A stretch of DNA of 64,000 nucleotides, taken from NCBI GenBank assembly GCA_025200525.1, contig CM045762.1, positions 1,612,001-1,676,000 on the forward strand, read 5' to 3'. Below are positions 34,770 through 46,800 of this stretch, in pieces. Numbering within the stretch: position 1 is the stretch's first letter; each line of letters begins with the position of its first letter. The notes below the pieces were generated by a model. The model was not told where the DNA came from. It saw nothing but the letters and a program-made list of their open reading frames with translations, and ran no database searches. The DNA comes from Camellia lanceoleosa. Taxonomy: Eukaryota > Streptophyta > Magnoliopsida > Ericales > Theaceae. The position numbers were made by a program, and so were the translations under genes.

Positions 34770-35562
34770 TAGCTTTATTACGATCAATCAGATTCCTTTC
34801 TTGTGCACTACATAACCCAAGAAGTTTCCAGATGATACACCAAAAGCACACTTAAGAGAATTAAGTTTCAACTTGAACTTCCTCATTCTTTCGAAAGCTG
34901 CTTCTAAATGAAACAAATGCTCCTCCATGGATTGGAATTTCACCATAATGTCATCAATATAACATTCTAGATACCCTCCAATGAGATCATGAAAGATAGT
35001 GTTCATAGCCCTCTGATATGTAGCCCCAACATTCTTCAGACCAAATGGCATTTTAACCCATTCGAAGGTGCCAATATTCCCGTGACATCTCAATCTTTGT
35101 CTTGTGGATATCTTCCTCTGCAATGCATATTTGGTTATAACGGTGGCCATCCATCATCGATAAAACTTGATGCCTCATTTGAACCTGTCTACCCAGATCC
35201 ACTATAGGCATAGGGTACTCATCTTTAGGAGTTGTTAGATTTAAGTTTCTGAAATCGATGCATACCCTCATTTTGCCATTCTTCTTAACTACAGGCACAA
35301 TATTAGATAGCCATTCAACATACCTGGCTGTCCTAATTAAGTCTGCCTTGAGTAGTCTAAGAATTTCTTCCTTGACCTTCTGAATTACTTCTGGACTCAT
35401 CCTTCTTGGTTTCTGCTTGTATGGCTTGAAATTAGGCTTCATAGGGAGCCTATGTTCCATCAATGATCTATCCAATCCTGGTAGTTCATTATAAGACCAT
35501 GCAAAGCAATCTTTGTATTTCTTTAGAACAACCAATAACTGGTCTCTGTCCAGAACATTCAA
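34770..35562 (-). pseudogene. Reverse transcriptase of the Tat element
   Basis: From 35562 the frame gives CFAWSYNELPGLDRSLMEHR, PRRMSPEVIQKVKEEI, and VVKKNGKMRVCIDFRNLNL (the fingers and first catalytic region). It then changes frame near 35130-35150 and continues FEWVKMPFGLKNVGATYQ, YIDDIMVKF and FLGYVVHKKGI. The polymerase motif is YIDD rather than the common YVDD. Reverse transcriptase copies the element RNA into DNA. The frameshift disables this copy. Confidence 0.9.
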
Positions 35563-36289
35563 GCAAGTACTTATATAGGTGGGTCAGCACGTTTAACCTT
35601 CCCCTAAATTCACTTCTTCTAAGGGGTCTTGTGTCTGAGAACTCATTGAAGCTTCTTCTTTGGTTTCTTCAACCTTCGAAGCAACCTTTTCGCCTTGTTC
35701 TGCTCCTAGGTTCTTTAATTCGACATCTTCCCTCTTTCTTATAGACAAAATCATCCATAAGGCGTCTTCTTCAGTATCTCCTAAACTTTTGTTTCAATGT
35801 CCAATGCACAAGATTTCCCAAGGGTCAAACTTCCGACTGTTCTTTGCTCTTGTTCTGACCAATTATCATGGCCTCTCTCTTTATACATGCTTTACGGACT
35901 ATTGCTTTTCGTCCAATGATGAGAATTTAATCAAAGCCAAGGACTTGGCTTCGTTCTTCACTTCTTTGCCTATAACCTGCATCATTGTCATCTTTCACGA
36001 CAACCTCTTCATCGACTTTCTTGGACTAAGTGCTTGGTGTGTTACTTCCTCATCACCGTCACTTCACCGAGCCATCGACTTTCCTCAAGATATCTTGAGT
36101 GGTGTCACTCCTCAATATACAACTTGGCCTCTGCAAAGTCTGCACAGGCTATGAAGGGTTGAGGATCTGCATCAATCTCCTCTGTCTCTCCATTGACTAG
36201 AGCCATCATGATTTTCTGATGCAAAGAGGAAGGCACACATTTGTTAGTGTGGATCCAATCTCTCCCAAGTAAAGCATTATATTTAGCAT

Positions 36290-36600
36290 TCTTTGCCGAT
36301 TCGAAGAATCTTTGTCATGCAGTCCCTAGTTCCCACACTCAAGTTAATAGGCAGAATCCCTTGAGCCATCTGTTTATCTCCAGCAAAGCCAGCGATAGTT
36401 GTGCTGGTTGGGATCAACCTGGGATTCTTTTTCGCTAGTTTCTTCAAAGAAGATTTCGGTAATAAGTTTACCGCTGCCCCATTGTCTATTAGGACTCGGT
36501 TTAGCTATATCCCATCGAAGAAAGCCTTGATGTACAAAGGCTTGACATGTTGGGTCATGGAATTCAAGGGATATTCAAAAGGATATGAGAGGTTGATGCT
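36290..36600 (-). pseudogene. Retropepsin (protease) of the Tat element
   Basis: The minus strand reads VKPLYIKAFFDGI, a stop, then LNRVLIDNGAAVNLLP, LIPTSTTIAGFAGDKQ and GILPINLSVG. The active-site triad appears as D-N-G-A where retropepsins usually have D-S/T-G-A, a form common in plant Tat elements. The protease cleaves the gag-pol polyprotein. The in-frame stop lies just before the active site. Confidence 0.75.
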
Positions 36601-36604
36601 CACC

Positions 36605-37800
36605 TCTTCCTCGCTTTCACACTCAGTTTCCATTGGAGTAGCCATTTTAGGAGCATCCTGTACCATACTCACTTGTGACTCTTCACTGGAGACAGGAATT
36701 GGATCCATGTCTTGGTCACCCTGGTCCTCATCTCCAGCCTGGAATTCATGAGGTAGTATGTGTACCATATTGACTGATATAGGGGGAAATGAGCCAAACC
36801 GATGGTCAGTCAGACTTCTTCCCTCTTGGCTACCTTGCTCGTTGTCTTCAAGAAGATCCTCCATGTCGCACTCACTTCATTGATAACTGATCCCTTCGAA
36901 GGATCCTTCTCAACTGGTTCTTCAATCAGAAATGTTTGTTCAGCCATGAAGGCTTCGAACATTTCTTCTTCTGCCATTTCCTTCTTTTGGCTCATGCCAA
37001 TCTCTTCATCCGTTTCGCTATCACTTTCCATCAGAGCTTTCTCCAGCCCTGCCAAACTAGATTTCTCCCTAGCCTTTAGTTCAGAATGAACTTGGGCCAA
37101 TTGTTCTCTGCTACAAACCACTTTACTTTGTAGAGTCGGTTTTGGAGTATGGTCTGACTTCGAAATTTTCTTTCCTCCTGTCTTGACCTGTGAAGAACTC
37201 TCTCCACTTTCTTTCAGATCTTGCTGGTACTGGGTGTACCTGCGCTGAATCTTCCTCCTTTGTGATCTGGAAATAACTGGAACCATATTTGGTTCCTTTG
37301 TCTTTGGGTGTTTCAGTAATACCCAGTTGTTCGAAGCCACCAAAGGAGGCTTGACCATCCTGCCTGGGATTCCAACATCTCTCCTAGCAGACACTTTCCT
37401 AGGTTTGTTTTGCATTACAAACCAATCTGGAACTCCAGGTACCCAAGAGCTTACTAATTCAGATGTTGAATCACCTTTTTCCACCTTCGAAGCCATCTTC
37501 GAAACTGGTCGTGGAGGTAAGTGCTTGGTTCTGGTCTCATGCTTCGAGCTTGATTCTAGCCTTTGATAGAGGTGGCCATTTTCTGTTTTGTGTGAGGTTG
37601 GTCTGGGGGGCCAATCTCTGGCTTTAGTCCCATAACCTGAACTCCTCTTCAATCTTCTTTCAGAATGTTTGCTCTCCATTCTGTAGTAGTTAAATGGCCT
37701 AGACTCATACAAGGGCCTCTTGCCTTTAGCATGTATTCTGTCAACTGCAGGCTCAACCACTAATGGTCGCTACCTATCACTAGCCGGGTACGGCCTTTTG
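36605..37800 (-). pseudogene. Basic linker between gag and protease
   Basis: A long minus-strand frame (37760-36810) encodes a Lys/Arg/Ser-rich segment with repeated PPRP motifs (WPPRPTSHKTENGHLY, HLPPRPVSKMASK), VPDWFVMQNKPRKVSARRD and an acidic C-terminal part. It links gag to protease in one polyprotein; no domain is recognised. The strongly charged composition fits an RNA-contacting spacer, which is inference. Confidence 0.6.
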
Positions 37801-37829
37801 TTGTAAGCGTTGGTTGATTTAGGACGTCT

Positions 37830-40055
37830 CTAAACATCCCTGTAGTATTGCTTCCCATCAATCGGAAGCCCCTTCAACCATTTGTAGCTTAGTCTGCATC
37901 TAGGACACATCCTCTGCATTACAGTTGCTTCCAAGGAATCGTCATCCAGTGCTTCTTCATCAGAGTGTTCCTTCTGATGTGAGAAACCTTGTCCAATAAC
38001 TGGCGGGCTTCTAGTCTCCTTCTTGGCAGTTGTCTGGTTGGCAATATGCATTTGCACATTGACCTCTTCCAATTCCTACAGCGATAGATTCTGAAAGTTT
38101 GGTACAACCACATTAGCCGCGCTTTCTCTAACTTCTGGAAACGGGTTACTGTCAATTCCCATGGCTTTTTCTGTCATGGCTGGGAACTTCAAACTTCCTT
38201 TTCGAATTTGCTCTTGGATCTTGTCTTGAAAAACAATGCAGTTTTTAGTCGAGTGAGACCAAGAATTATGCCATTTACAGTATACTTTTCTTTTAAGTTC
38301 ATCTGGAGATGGCAGTTTTACTCCTTTTGGTAACTTAAGGAAATTGGCTGCAAGCAAATGATCAAAAATGTCATCTGCTTTTGTTAAATCGAAAGAGTAC
38401 TTTCTGTGAAAGTCTTTCTTTTTAAACTGCTTGTCGATGGTTGTATCCTTATGAATTAATGCTTCACAGACATGTGTTCTTTACCCACAATCTCTGCGCC
38501 GATCTCATAATTGGGATCTCTATAATACGTCTTATACGAAGCATTATTTCGATCTTGTTCTTCCTCTAGTAATGCTTCATATCGAGACACCTTATAGGTT
38601 AATTCGACCAAATCCCTGAATTCAGTTGAATTAAATTTCTTTCAAAGCCTGAACTCTAAACCGTTTTGAGCCAATCTTACAAATTCTGGCTCTGGGAGGA
38701 TGACTCTACATTTATTTCGAGCCCTTTTAAATCTGGCAATAAACTGAGTAGCCTTTTCTTCAGGCCTTTGACTCAATCTTGCCAAGTCTGCCATAGACAC
38801 CTCTGGCTCCGATTGGAAGAATTGGGCATGAAATGCCTCTTCCATTTGTTGCCAAGTTTGAATGGAGCCAGGTGTAAGGTTGATATACCACACAAATGCT
38901 CCCCCAGTTAAAGAATTTGGAAATAATCTCAGTTTTATGTAGTCATGATTAGTGAATTCACCACATTAAGCAGCGAATCTAGCAATGTGCTCTACTGTTG
39001 ATTGATTTCCAGTTCCATAGAATAGGGTAAAATCTGGTATTCTGAATCCTCTTGGGTATTCATGTACCCTATCTACCCATTTTGGGTATGGTTTTCTGTA
39101 TACAGGAGTTTGGACCCCCCGAGCCATCGGTCCATACATCTCCCTAACAATATCAGCAATTTGGTCCCTAGGGACCATATTTTGTGCTTGCTGAACCACT
39201 ACTAGAGGGACAAACACAGGGTTTGGTGGACAAACTTGTGCCTGTGGTCCTCTTGGTCCATAAGGTGGTATATTTGGGACTGGTTGGCCCTGTGGTGCAA
39301 GTTGCTGTTGGGGGTATGGGTAACCCTTTTGAGCCTGTCCTGCGAAAGGACCTATGAAAGGTCTTTGGAACAGTTGTGTCCTTCCATTTGTGGGAAAACC
39401 TTCCAACCCCGGGTATAAATTGAATAAGGGATTATTATACCCCTAGTGCGGTATGGCTTCAACATGGGATTTGCCACCATTCTTATGCCATTTCTTGTAC
39501 TTGGCGGATCCACCAACTTGTGTGGCTTCATTGTTGAAATCGAGGCATTTTGGCCTACCATGTGCCTTGAAATGGGTTCATACCAAGACCGAGGCGATAG
39601 TCTTTCATAGTTCGAGTATTAGTCGACCAAGAGATTGTCCATTAACTTGAATAAATTTGTTTTTCTCTAGCCAATCTTTCTTTGAGGACATTTAAAATTT
39701 CCTCTGTGTGTCTTGTATTTGTTGGTTGGTGGTTATTCATTCGATCCAAAAAGGATGTTGCCCACATTTCCATTGTGTTCATTAATTGTTGTCCCATAGC
39801 ATCTACCAAGCCATCCCATGGATTTGTTGGCTGAGTAGATGGAACGGTGGATGGTCCAATTCCTTGGTTTCATCCAATATTATGAACATATGGTTCTTGA
39901 CCAGAAGTACTGGTCTGTTCGACCAAAGGTTCTGATAGCATAGGAGTCTCCACAGGATGTGTTACCACATTCTCCTCTGGATTAGGTATCTCTACCTCTC
40001 CTTCTACGCCTTCTTCCAAGCGTTCATTTTCTCCTTGTCGTCTTCGTCTAGCCAT
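37830..40055 (-). pseudogene. gag of the Tat element
   Basis: It starts at ATG 40055 (MARRRRQGENERLEEGVEG), 35 bp from the LTR. After several stops come a Pro/Gln-rich part (39406-38966), the capsid core (38893-38642: FVWYINLTPGSIQTWQQMEE, FQSEPEVSMADLARLSQRP, ATQFIARFKRARNKCR) and a knuckle CKWHNSWSHSTKNC (38357-38076) of form C-X2-H-X4-H-X4-C followed by FQDKIQEQIRKGSLKFP. A second Cys pair (MCPRCRLSYKWLKGLPIDG) follows. gag forms the virus-like particle. At least six stops or shifts make it a pseudogene. Confidence 0.85.
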
Positions 40056-40063
40056 TTTAACAA

Positions 40064-40081
40064 GTCCCACTGGGCGCGCCA
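40064..40081 (-). promoter_or_regulatory. Tat element primer-binding site
   Basis: The minus strand reads TGGCGCGCCCAGTGGGAC starting eight bases inside the 5' LTR. TGG matches a tRNA CCA end and the site resembles the TGGCGC...GTGGG type of Tat elements. The matching tRNA was not identified. Confidence 0.6.
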
Positions 40082-40089
40082 AAAATATA

Positions 40090-40890
40090 TGTTGGCTTTT
40101 TGGCTTTTCGAAGGGTATTTTTGTAAATACGAGCGTGCCAGCAAGGATCAATCAGTCCTTACATAAATTATAATTGCCAACCAATTATCAGACGATTGTG
40201 TTTTAGTTCTTTCAGCCTCAATGAAGAGGACTTTTACTGGTGGCTTGACTTAGGAGAAATTAAGAGAAATAACAGTTAATATGGAGAACAATCGAAGTAT
40301 TTCATTAAAATGAACACTTACAATAGTCCAAACTCAGCCTCGAAGAGGTTTACAACAACAGTCTACTTGTATCTACTTGAAACTACTCCTATGAATCAAA
40401 ATGCAGTGCGGGTATTTAAAGTGCATGTATTTAAAGAACAGGTATTTAAAGTACAGGAATTTAAAGTACAGGAAATGTAAAACTGGAAAGGAAAATATGA
40501 AGTAAAGACTGGTTTGTATGATCTGAGTCTGGGGGTCTTTTCTGAGGGCTTCCCTGCTATTTATACTGTCAAAGATGACCTTCGAACTGCACTTCAAACC
40601 GTCGAACTACTCCTCCATGATCGCTGATCATGCTGCCTTAGAAGTAGTCCCACTACGCCATCTCTTGCAGTTGAGCTTCTCTCATGTATTTGAATTTGAA
40701 TATGAGTAACCGTTGAAACCACGTCACTTTGTATCTCTTTACTGATCTAGTACTACTCAGATCACGTGAGAACCAATGTTCATTGCCACGTGTTCGATCA
40801 GAATCAAAGACTTTAATTATCTTTCCATAATACCCTTATTCTGCCACGTGTCAAACTATGATTTGGCTTTTACAAAATATGTAGCCAACA
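40090..40890 (-). repeat. Tat element 5' LTR (right)
   Basis: Ends TGTTGGCT and AGCCAACA as in the left LTR, and nearly the same sequence throughout with short indels. Being next to the primer-binding site and gag it is the 5' LTR; transcription runs leftward. ATAAC (40891-40895) is the right copy of the target duplication. Confidence 0.93.
40558..40565 (-). promoter_or_regulatory. TATA box of the Tat 5' LTR
   Basis: The minus strand reads TATAAATA within CAGTATAAATAGCAGGG. It lies mid-LTR in the correct orientation to drive gag-pol, with the other LTR carrying the same box near 22971. Confidence 0.6.
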
Positions 40891-40896
40891 ATAACA

Positions 40897-42480
40897 CAAT
40901 TGACTTCACTTAGAGCATGTCTAATAGTTGAATCAGATGACTTGTTAAAGCCAAAAAAAAGAAGAAAAAAAGTTTGATTTTACAAAAACATTATTCTAAT
41001 GGTGAGTCAAAACCACTGTCAAAAATTTGGCAAACCCAAATTTGAAGTCAAATTTGATTCAAAATTTGGGCAAAATTATTTTGTTACCTCATCAGATTTT
41101 TCACAACACTCACAAATTAAAATTCTACCAAAATTTCTAAACTTATAGAAAATTTACAAATTACAAAAACTCAATAATATTAAAATTTATAAATATAATT
41201 GCATAAGTTAATTATTTACCATTTATCATTTCAAGACCTACAATGCATATCTTGTTAGTATTTAACTTTAATTTATTGCATCTACCACTTCACAATGGTT
41301 AGAAAATTTGAAAGTTAATTAGATTTGGCCAAGTTTGGGAAGACTAAATAAGTGGACTTTTTGACTTTTCTTGTATTACGTGTAGAAAAAGTAGAGAGGA
41401 GATGCTGATTGATGTGACCCAAAAAAGATAAAAAGATGAAATAAGTGCACTTTTTTAGCACTTAGTTGTATCAAAATGGCAAGTTAACATTGAAGTATTA
41501 TAGGCAAAATTATTTATTTATTTATTTTTATACTGTAACAAGTTAAAAAATAATTTTAACTTTAATCATTACAGATGTTTTTACCTCATAATAATATGAC
41601 TAAACTTATCTATTTGTGATAGGTTATTTTTAGACAGTGATTAAGAGTTCTAAGTATAGAGTTCTAAACAAAACTCTATACATGTGGCATTGAAAAAAAA
41701 AATGTCAAAACATTACATTAATGAATGGACCTCACCCATCAGAGTTTCTTTAGAGCTCTCAAATATTTTTGTTTATTTTTTCCTCATTATAGAGTTAAAT
41801 TTAAGTTTAGTGATTAATTATTAGGCTTGGTGATTGCTGATAATAACTAATCGTTAATAAAACATTGAATAATAATTAGAGGAAGGAAGTGTTTAAAGAG
41901 ATCCTATTAAAGTTTGAAAGGGAAGCGAGAGAGAGGAGTAATAAAGCTCTCAAATTTCACTAAAGTATTGAGGATTTTCATGTCTCTTAAAATGACGTGA
42001 ATTAATAATATATTTTTATTATTTTGCTTTGAATAGATTATAAATATTTTTTTTGAAATTTGTTTAAAATATAAATTATCTTTTGTGGTTTAAAATTTTT
42101 TAAATATTTCATTTGTAGTATTTTTTATTTATCAAAATTAATTAAAAAAAAATAAAATTCATAATTACTCTCCTATACAATAATAAAATTATTTAAATTA
42201 TTAATTGAAATATATTTCTAATATCATTAAAAATTGTTAATTGACTTGATATTAATAAAAGGGACAATTTGGTATGAAATTAAAAATCTCAGAGGATGAA
42301 ATGTAATTTTCAAAATTACAGAAAGCGATTCGTAATTTAATCAAATCTCATGAATGTATTTGCAATTTAATATTTTGTTTTTGTTTATTTTTTTATTTTT
42401 TTGTGACCAATCACGAATAAATGGGAATTATAAAATTGTGTTTTTTAGAATTGTGTAGCATTGTTCTTTTTTTAGTTTAG
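40897..42480. other. Intergenic AT-rich DNA
   Basis: Host flank of the copia LTR. AGAGCATGTCTAATAG (40914) resembles the terminus of small MITEs but no matching right end was found. No gene, RNA gene or other repeat could be supported; the stretch contains many A/T runs. Confidence 0.5.
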
Positions 42481-43018
42481 TAGAGCATCCGCATCAGACT
42501 CTCTACAATAACTTTGAAGCTATTGTACAGAGCATTAGCATCAAATCCTTCAGCTTCAACAATTTTTTTATAAATTAACTTTTTGTTAAATTTGTTACAG
42601 TACCTCAACAAAAATAAAGAAGAATTGTTCATTAGTTACATTATTTTTTATTATATTTTCTGGAGCAAAACTAGGCCAAAATCTTTAAACTGATCGTCCA
42701 CCCGGATATCCCGTGAGTGTTTGTAACAGAAAAAGAAAAATGTTTAAAATTAGCCTAATCGGTCGACCGGCTGGTCAACGATAATTTTTTTTTTTTAAGA
42801 ATTATTTGGGTGATAGTTCATCAATTTAATATAAAAAAAGAATAACAAATACAATAACAAATAACAAATACAATAACAAATAAATATTTTAATAAAATTA
42901 ATTAAATTAAAATAAAAAATTTGATGTGAATACTAAAAAGATAACTAATTAAAATAGGAAAAATGAATTTTGATTGAAATTTGACTAAAAATTTTAAGAG
43001 GCGGACGCGGATGCTCTA
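42481..43018. mobile_element. MITE-like element upstream of the CCCH gene
   Basis: TAGAGCATCCGCATC at the left and GACGCGGATGCTCTA at the right form inverted ends. The interior is AT-rich with no frame. The target duplication could not be fixed (TA is possible). It ends 102 bp before the start codon of the HUA1-like gene. Confidence 0.6.
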
Positions 43019-43052
43019 TAATAATTGGTTTGTTGTCCACCACCGTTTAACG

Positions 43053-43058
43053 TATAAG
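43053..43058 (+). promoter_or_regulatory. Possible TATA box of the HUA1-like gene
   Basis: TATAAG lies 63 bp before the ATG, and a second TATAAG-like motif is at 43074-43079. Both are close to the start codon for a TATA box, so the true promoter could lie further upstream, within or beyond the MITE. Low confidence. Confidence 0.25.
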
Positions 43059-43120
43059 AAGAGAAATACATGATATAAGTAGACCATATTGGTGAAGTTA
43101 GGGTTTGCGTGGGTGTTTGG

Positions 43121-43773
43121 ATGGCGAATCAGCTGTACGGGTACAATCACCATAGCAGCAGCTACGGAGGAGCGTCGAACCTGTCAAGCGTGTATTCATC
43201 AAGATCCGTGGGCGATAGTTTCTTGTCGGCAGACTCGTCCTTGCGCGGCTCTTCCCGATACGTCGGCGGCGCAGATCCGCTGGGAGGATCAGCATCCATG
43301 CTATTCAGTCAAAGCGATGCCCTCAGGTTCTCCGCCTCTGATTACTCGGCCGCCAGAGTTTCCACCTCCGCATCCTCTCACTTGGCTTCGCAGTTGTCAT
43401 GGCCCGGTGTCGACATTGGAGCTGCTTCTGCTGTAGACCCTTATGGGGCCATCAAGCGCCCTTCTGATTGTAAGCCTCTTCCTCTTCCTCTTCCTCTTCC
43501 TCTTCTATTCTCCTCTCCTCTCCTATTTTAATCATACATTTCTTTCTATATACTTTGTGCGAGCCAAGCCCAAAAAATTCACTCATATACTTGTGAAAAA
43601 ACATTACGATCACAAAGTAGCATACGAATTCTAGAGAGCTCGGGATTTGTTCTCAACTTCAAGCCCCCTCCCACAACCACAGGTAGAGTAGAAGCTGATA
43701 AGTTGAAATTAATCAATGTGAAATGAGTAGGATTCTCTTCAGTTCTCTTCAGAAATGGAGAATTACATACAAG

Positions 43774-43829
<56 letters not shown>

Positions 43830-46800
43830 ATAGAAGATGTTTTTTTTTTCTTTCCCTTTCATTGATTGAATATTTATTTATGATGAGGAAGCTCCCCAAG
43901 GTAAAAACCCTTTGGATCTACCCCTGCAGAGTAAACCTTTGATGCCTGCAATTACTTACAAACTACATGTATTGATTAAGCCAGGTGATGCTAGTGAGAG
44001 TAAAACCAACACCTCTGAGTTTACAGCTTGTCCCAAAACTCGTCTCCTTAATTGCTGGGCTACTCATGCAAGTTAACCACGATATACATATATGCACACA
44101 CACGCACTCAATTACTGTGTCTGACTATTTCTATTGACTAACTTTCTGATCTTGCATAGTTAGCAGTCGGTAGTTATTTTTGGTAATTAGTTACATCACT
44201 TGATATCTAAGTCCCAATCTAGATTAATCTTTGAATGGAGATGGAACTAACTCAATATGACTGCGATGCCTATCTCAAGAAGTCAAGGGCTTCTTAATTG
44301 GCTGCTTAATGCATTGCTTTAGGAGCATATCATCTTCTTTCAATTTTATCCCTCTTTTGTTATCTGGAATAATAAACTTGAGAACATGAAAATGCTTGAA
44401 TTTGCATTTGGTCCTGGACATCATCAATATAATAAAAAATCACAAATGGTTACTTAGGCCTTGTTTGACATATACTAAAAAAAGTTAAAAAGTTACTATT
44501 CTATTTAAGTCACATCATCTTATTTAAGTCACATCACTTCTCTACCACATCACTTCAAACCCAACCCATATTCAACCCATATTTCACAAAAAATCAAAAA
44601 GTGCACTTATTTAGAACATCCCAAACCACCCCTTACTCTCTTTAAAACTTGTATTTTCAAGTGGGTGATGACTACACTATTGTTCAAACCCATTTGTTTC
44701 TTGTCATTTATCAGTTATCATTTGTGAAAGACCAATGGCATTTTCAATATGGAAAAGTTAGGACCTTGGGTTGGGGTGCTTCCATACAATTAGCTGTGTG
44801 TTGGATCATACCACCAAATCTTGTGAAAGAGTTGGTTACTTATGGTGATTGAAAGAGTAGATGAAGAGATGTTGTAACTTGTAAGGAGAACAAGAGTGGA
44901 ATGTGCCACCATTCTATTCTGAGATTGCTTGACTGGTAACTTTGGTGGACAGATGGACTGGTAGTGTTATTAATTTTGCTTTAAACATATAATACACATG
45001 TTGTAGGATGTCCTTCTTGTGCATTGCACATGAAGATGATGACATAATATATCATACTATGGAATAACTTAAGGATATACATCATAAACTTTAATACCAT
45101 GAATGAAAATTCTTTATGTCAACCCAATATGTTTGGAATCTAAGTTGAAAAGAGCCTACGGTTTATCACATTTTCAAATTTTGAATTTAGTTTGAGTTGC
45201 ATGCTGCAGCATTGTGGGGGAAATATTTGTGACATCAAATGCAATTTGGCTAAGAACTCAAAATGAAAATTTTGAACTACGTTGCTAGATTAGGTTTTTT
45301 CATGAGAATAATTTGTAATTCACATTTTTGTACAACCAGTGACACTGCAGACGCAAAGTAGTGGGAGAAGTGGGAAATTGGATTACTTTCGAATTTGGCT
45401 TTTTAGGTTTTTGCCCAAGTAGTTATTGATGGGAATAGTTTGAAAATATGTTTTATTTGGATAATTTTTGTATTAGAATTTGAGTTACACAGCATCACTT
45501 TTGTGTTCGTACCAACTGAGGTGTTCACTTTATAATACAATATAGGTAGTATAGATTATCCATGGTCTGACTCCTGCATGAACTTACATACTGTGGTAGT
45601 ACTTAGCCTGCTCCTGTCAAGGTTGCCCACCTCTAGCTTTCAAGGCTAGTTTTAGATAACCAGGTGTGCTTTCTGTACTCCCCTAGGCTGCAATTTGAAA
45701 GAATTCGTGTGATCCTTTCACCAATGAGCATGGCATGGATGGTAATGTCACTAAACCTCTTGGTGTTCAACCATTACAAACACTGATAATGTTAAGTTGT
45801 GTTATTGCTTCAATGTGAGGTATATATAAGAAATATTGTTACACAATGGTAAACTGGTTCCTTCAAGACTTTGTGAATGTCTTGTAAGAATGATTACTAG
45901 ATTCACCATATTTTAAAGCAGTGGATGATATACGAATGATTATATATTCAAATACATCTGCCTTGCAAATTAATATATTTTTATGATACTATGATTCGGT
46001 TTATTTATTTTCTCTAGGAATCTATTTTCTTAGTGTTGATATTCTTTTTATAGGTAAATTTCATTAGGGTATGCCAATGTCATTTATTTAATTAACCCTG
46101 TAAAGTTAATTTGATTATTTTTATTTATTAATTTCATTTATCTAATCAAGTATATAAAACTGTTAGTTATTGAGCTTGTAGTGCGTGATGTCTACATTTA
46201 GTGTAAAATATGGTTGTTGCAGTATTCACTGTATTCGTACGTTTCTTGAAATTTTGCTCCAAAAGTATTTATGGTTATACATATATAATAACATATATGT
46301 TTTCTTGTTTATACGTGTCTACTATCTATCATAGCACTCTATCATCAGACTCTTCTGGGTGCCCATAACACAATTGGGCAAAATGAAGCTTGGTTTTCTA
46401 CCAACCCTTTAGCCAAGCGCCCTAGATTCGAGAGTGCAAGCAATTTGCCTATTTATCCACAGAGGCCAGGAGAGAAGGACTGTGCCCATTACATGCTCAC
46501 AAGAACCTGTAAGTTTGGAGATAGCTGCAAGTTTGACCATCCTATTTGGGTTCCTGAAGGTGGAATCCCAGATTGGAAAGAGGTGACCATTTTTTGCTAT
46601 TGTTTTCTATATTATAATGATAACTTATCAAATTACATATGGGCATTATTTGTAATTTTATATCTTTCTTAAATTCTATGTTCCAATGGATTTATATTAA
46701 GGGAATTGATGTTATTGTATGGGCTATGTGTTCCCACTAATTTCTATAATTGTTTGTTTGGAGGTGTAAATAGTTTTGTAAATGCTAACTTCACTTATCC

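Larger units (their letters stand above)
22512..40890 (-). mobile_element. Tat-lineage Ty3/gypsy retrotransposon with antisense genes (18,379 bp)
   Basis: Two LTRs beginning TGTTGGCT and ending AGCCAACA (22512-23305, 794 bp; 40090-40890, 801 bp) bound the element, and ATAAC flanks it at 22507-22511 and 40891-40895. Read on the minus strand the order is LTR, primer-binding site, gag, protease, RT, RNase H, second RNase H, integrase, then about 9 kb holding two genes on the opposite strand, a polypurine tract and the 3' LTR. Dual RNase H and extra genes after integrase are features of the Tat lineage. All coding regions carry stops or frameshifts, so this copy is inactive. A 2.9-kb solo LTR (27156-30072) entered later; without it the element is about 15.5 kb. 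Confidence 0.93.

Noticed and set aside
36802..37089. Plus-strand frames opposite gag-protease
   Set aside because: They are shadows of the minus-strand polyprotein, which shows real family motifs.
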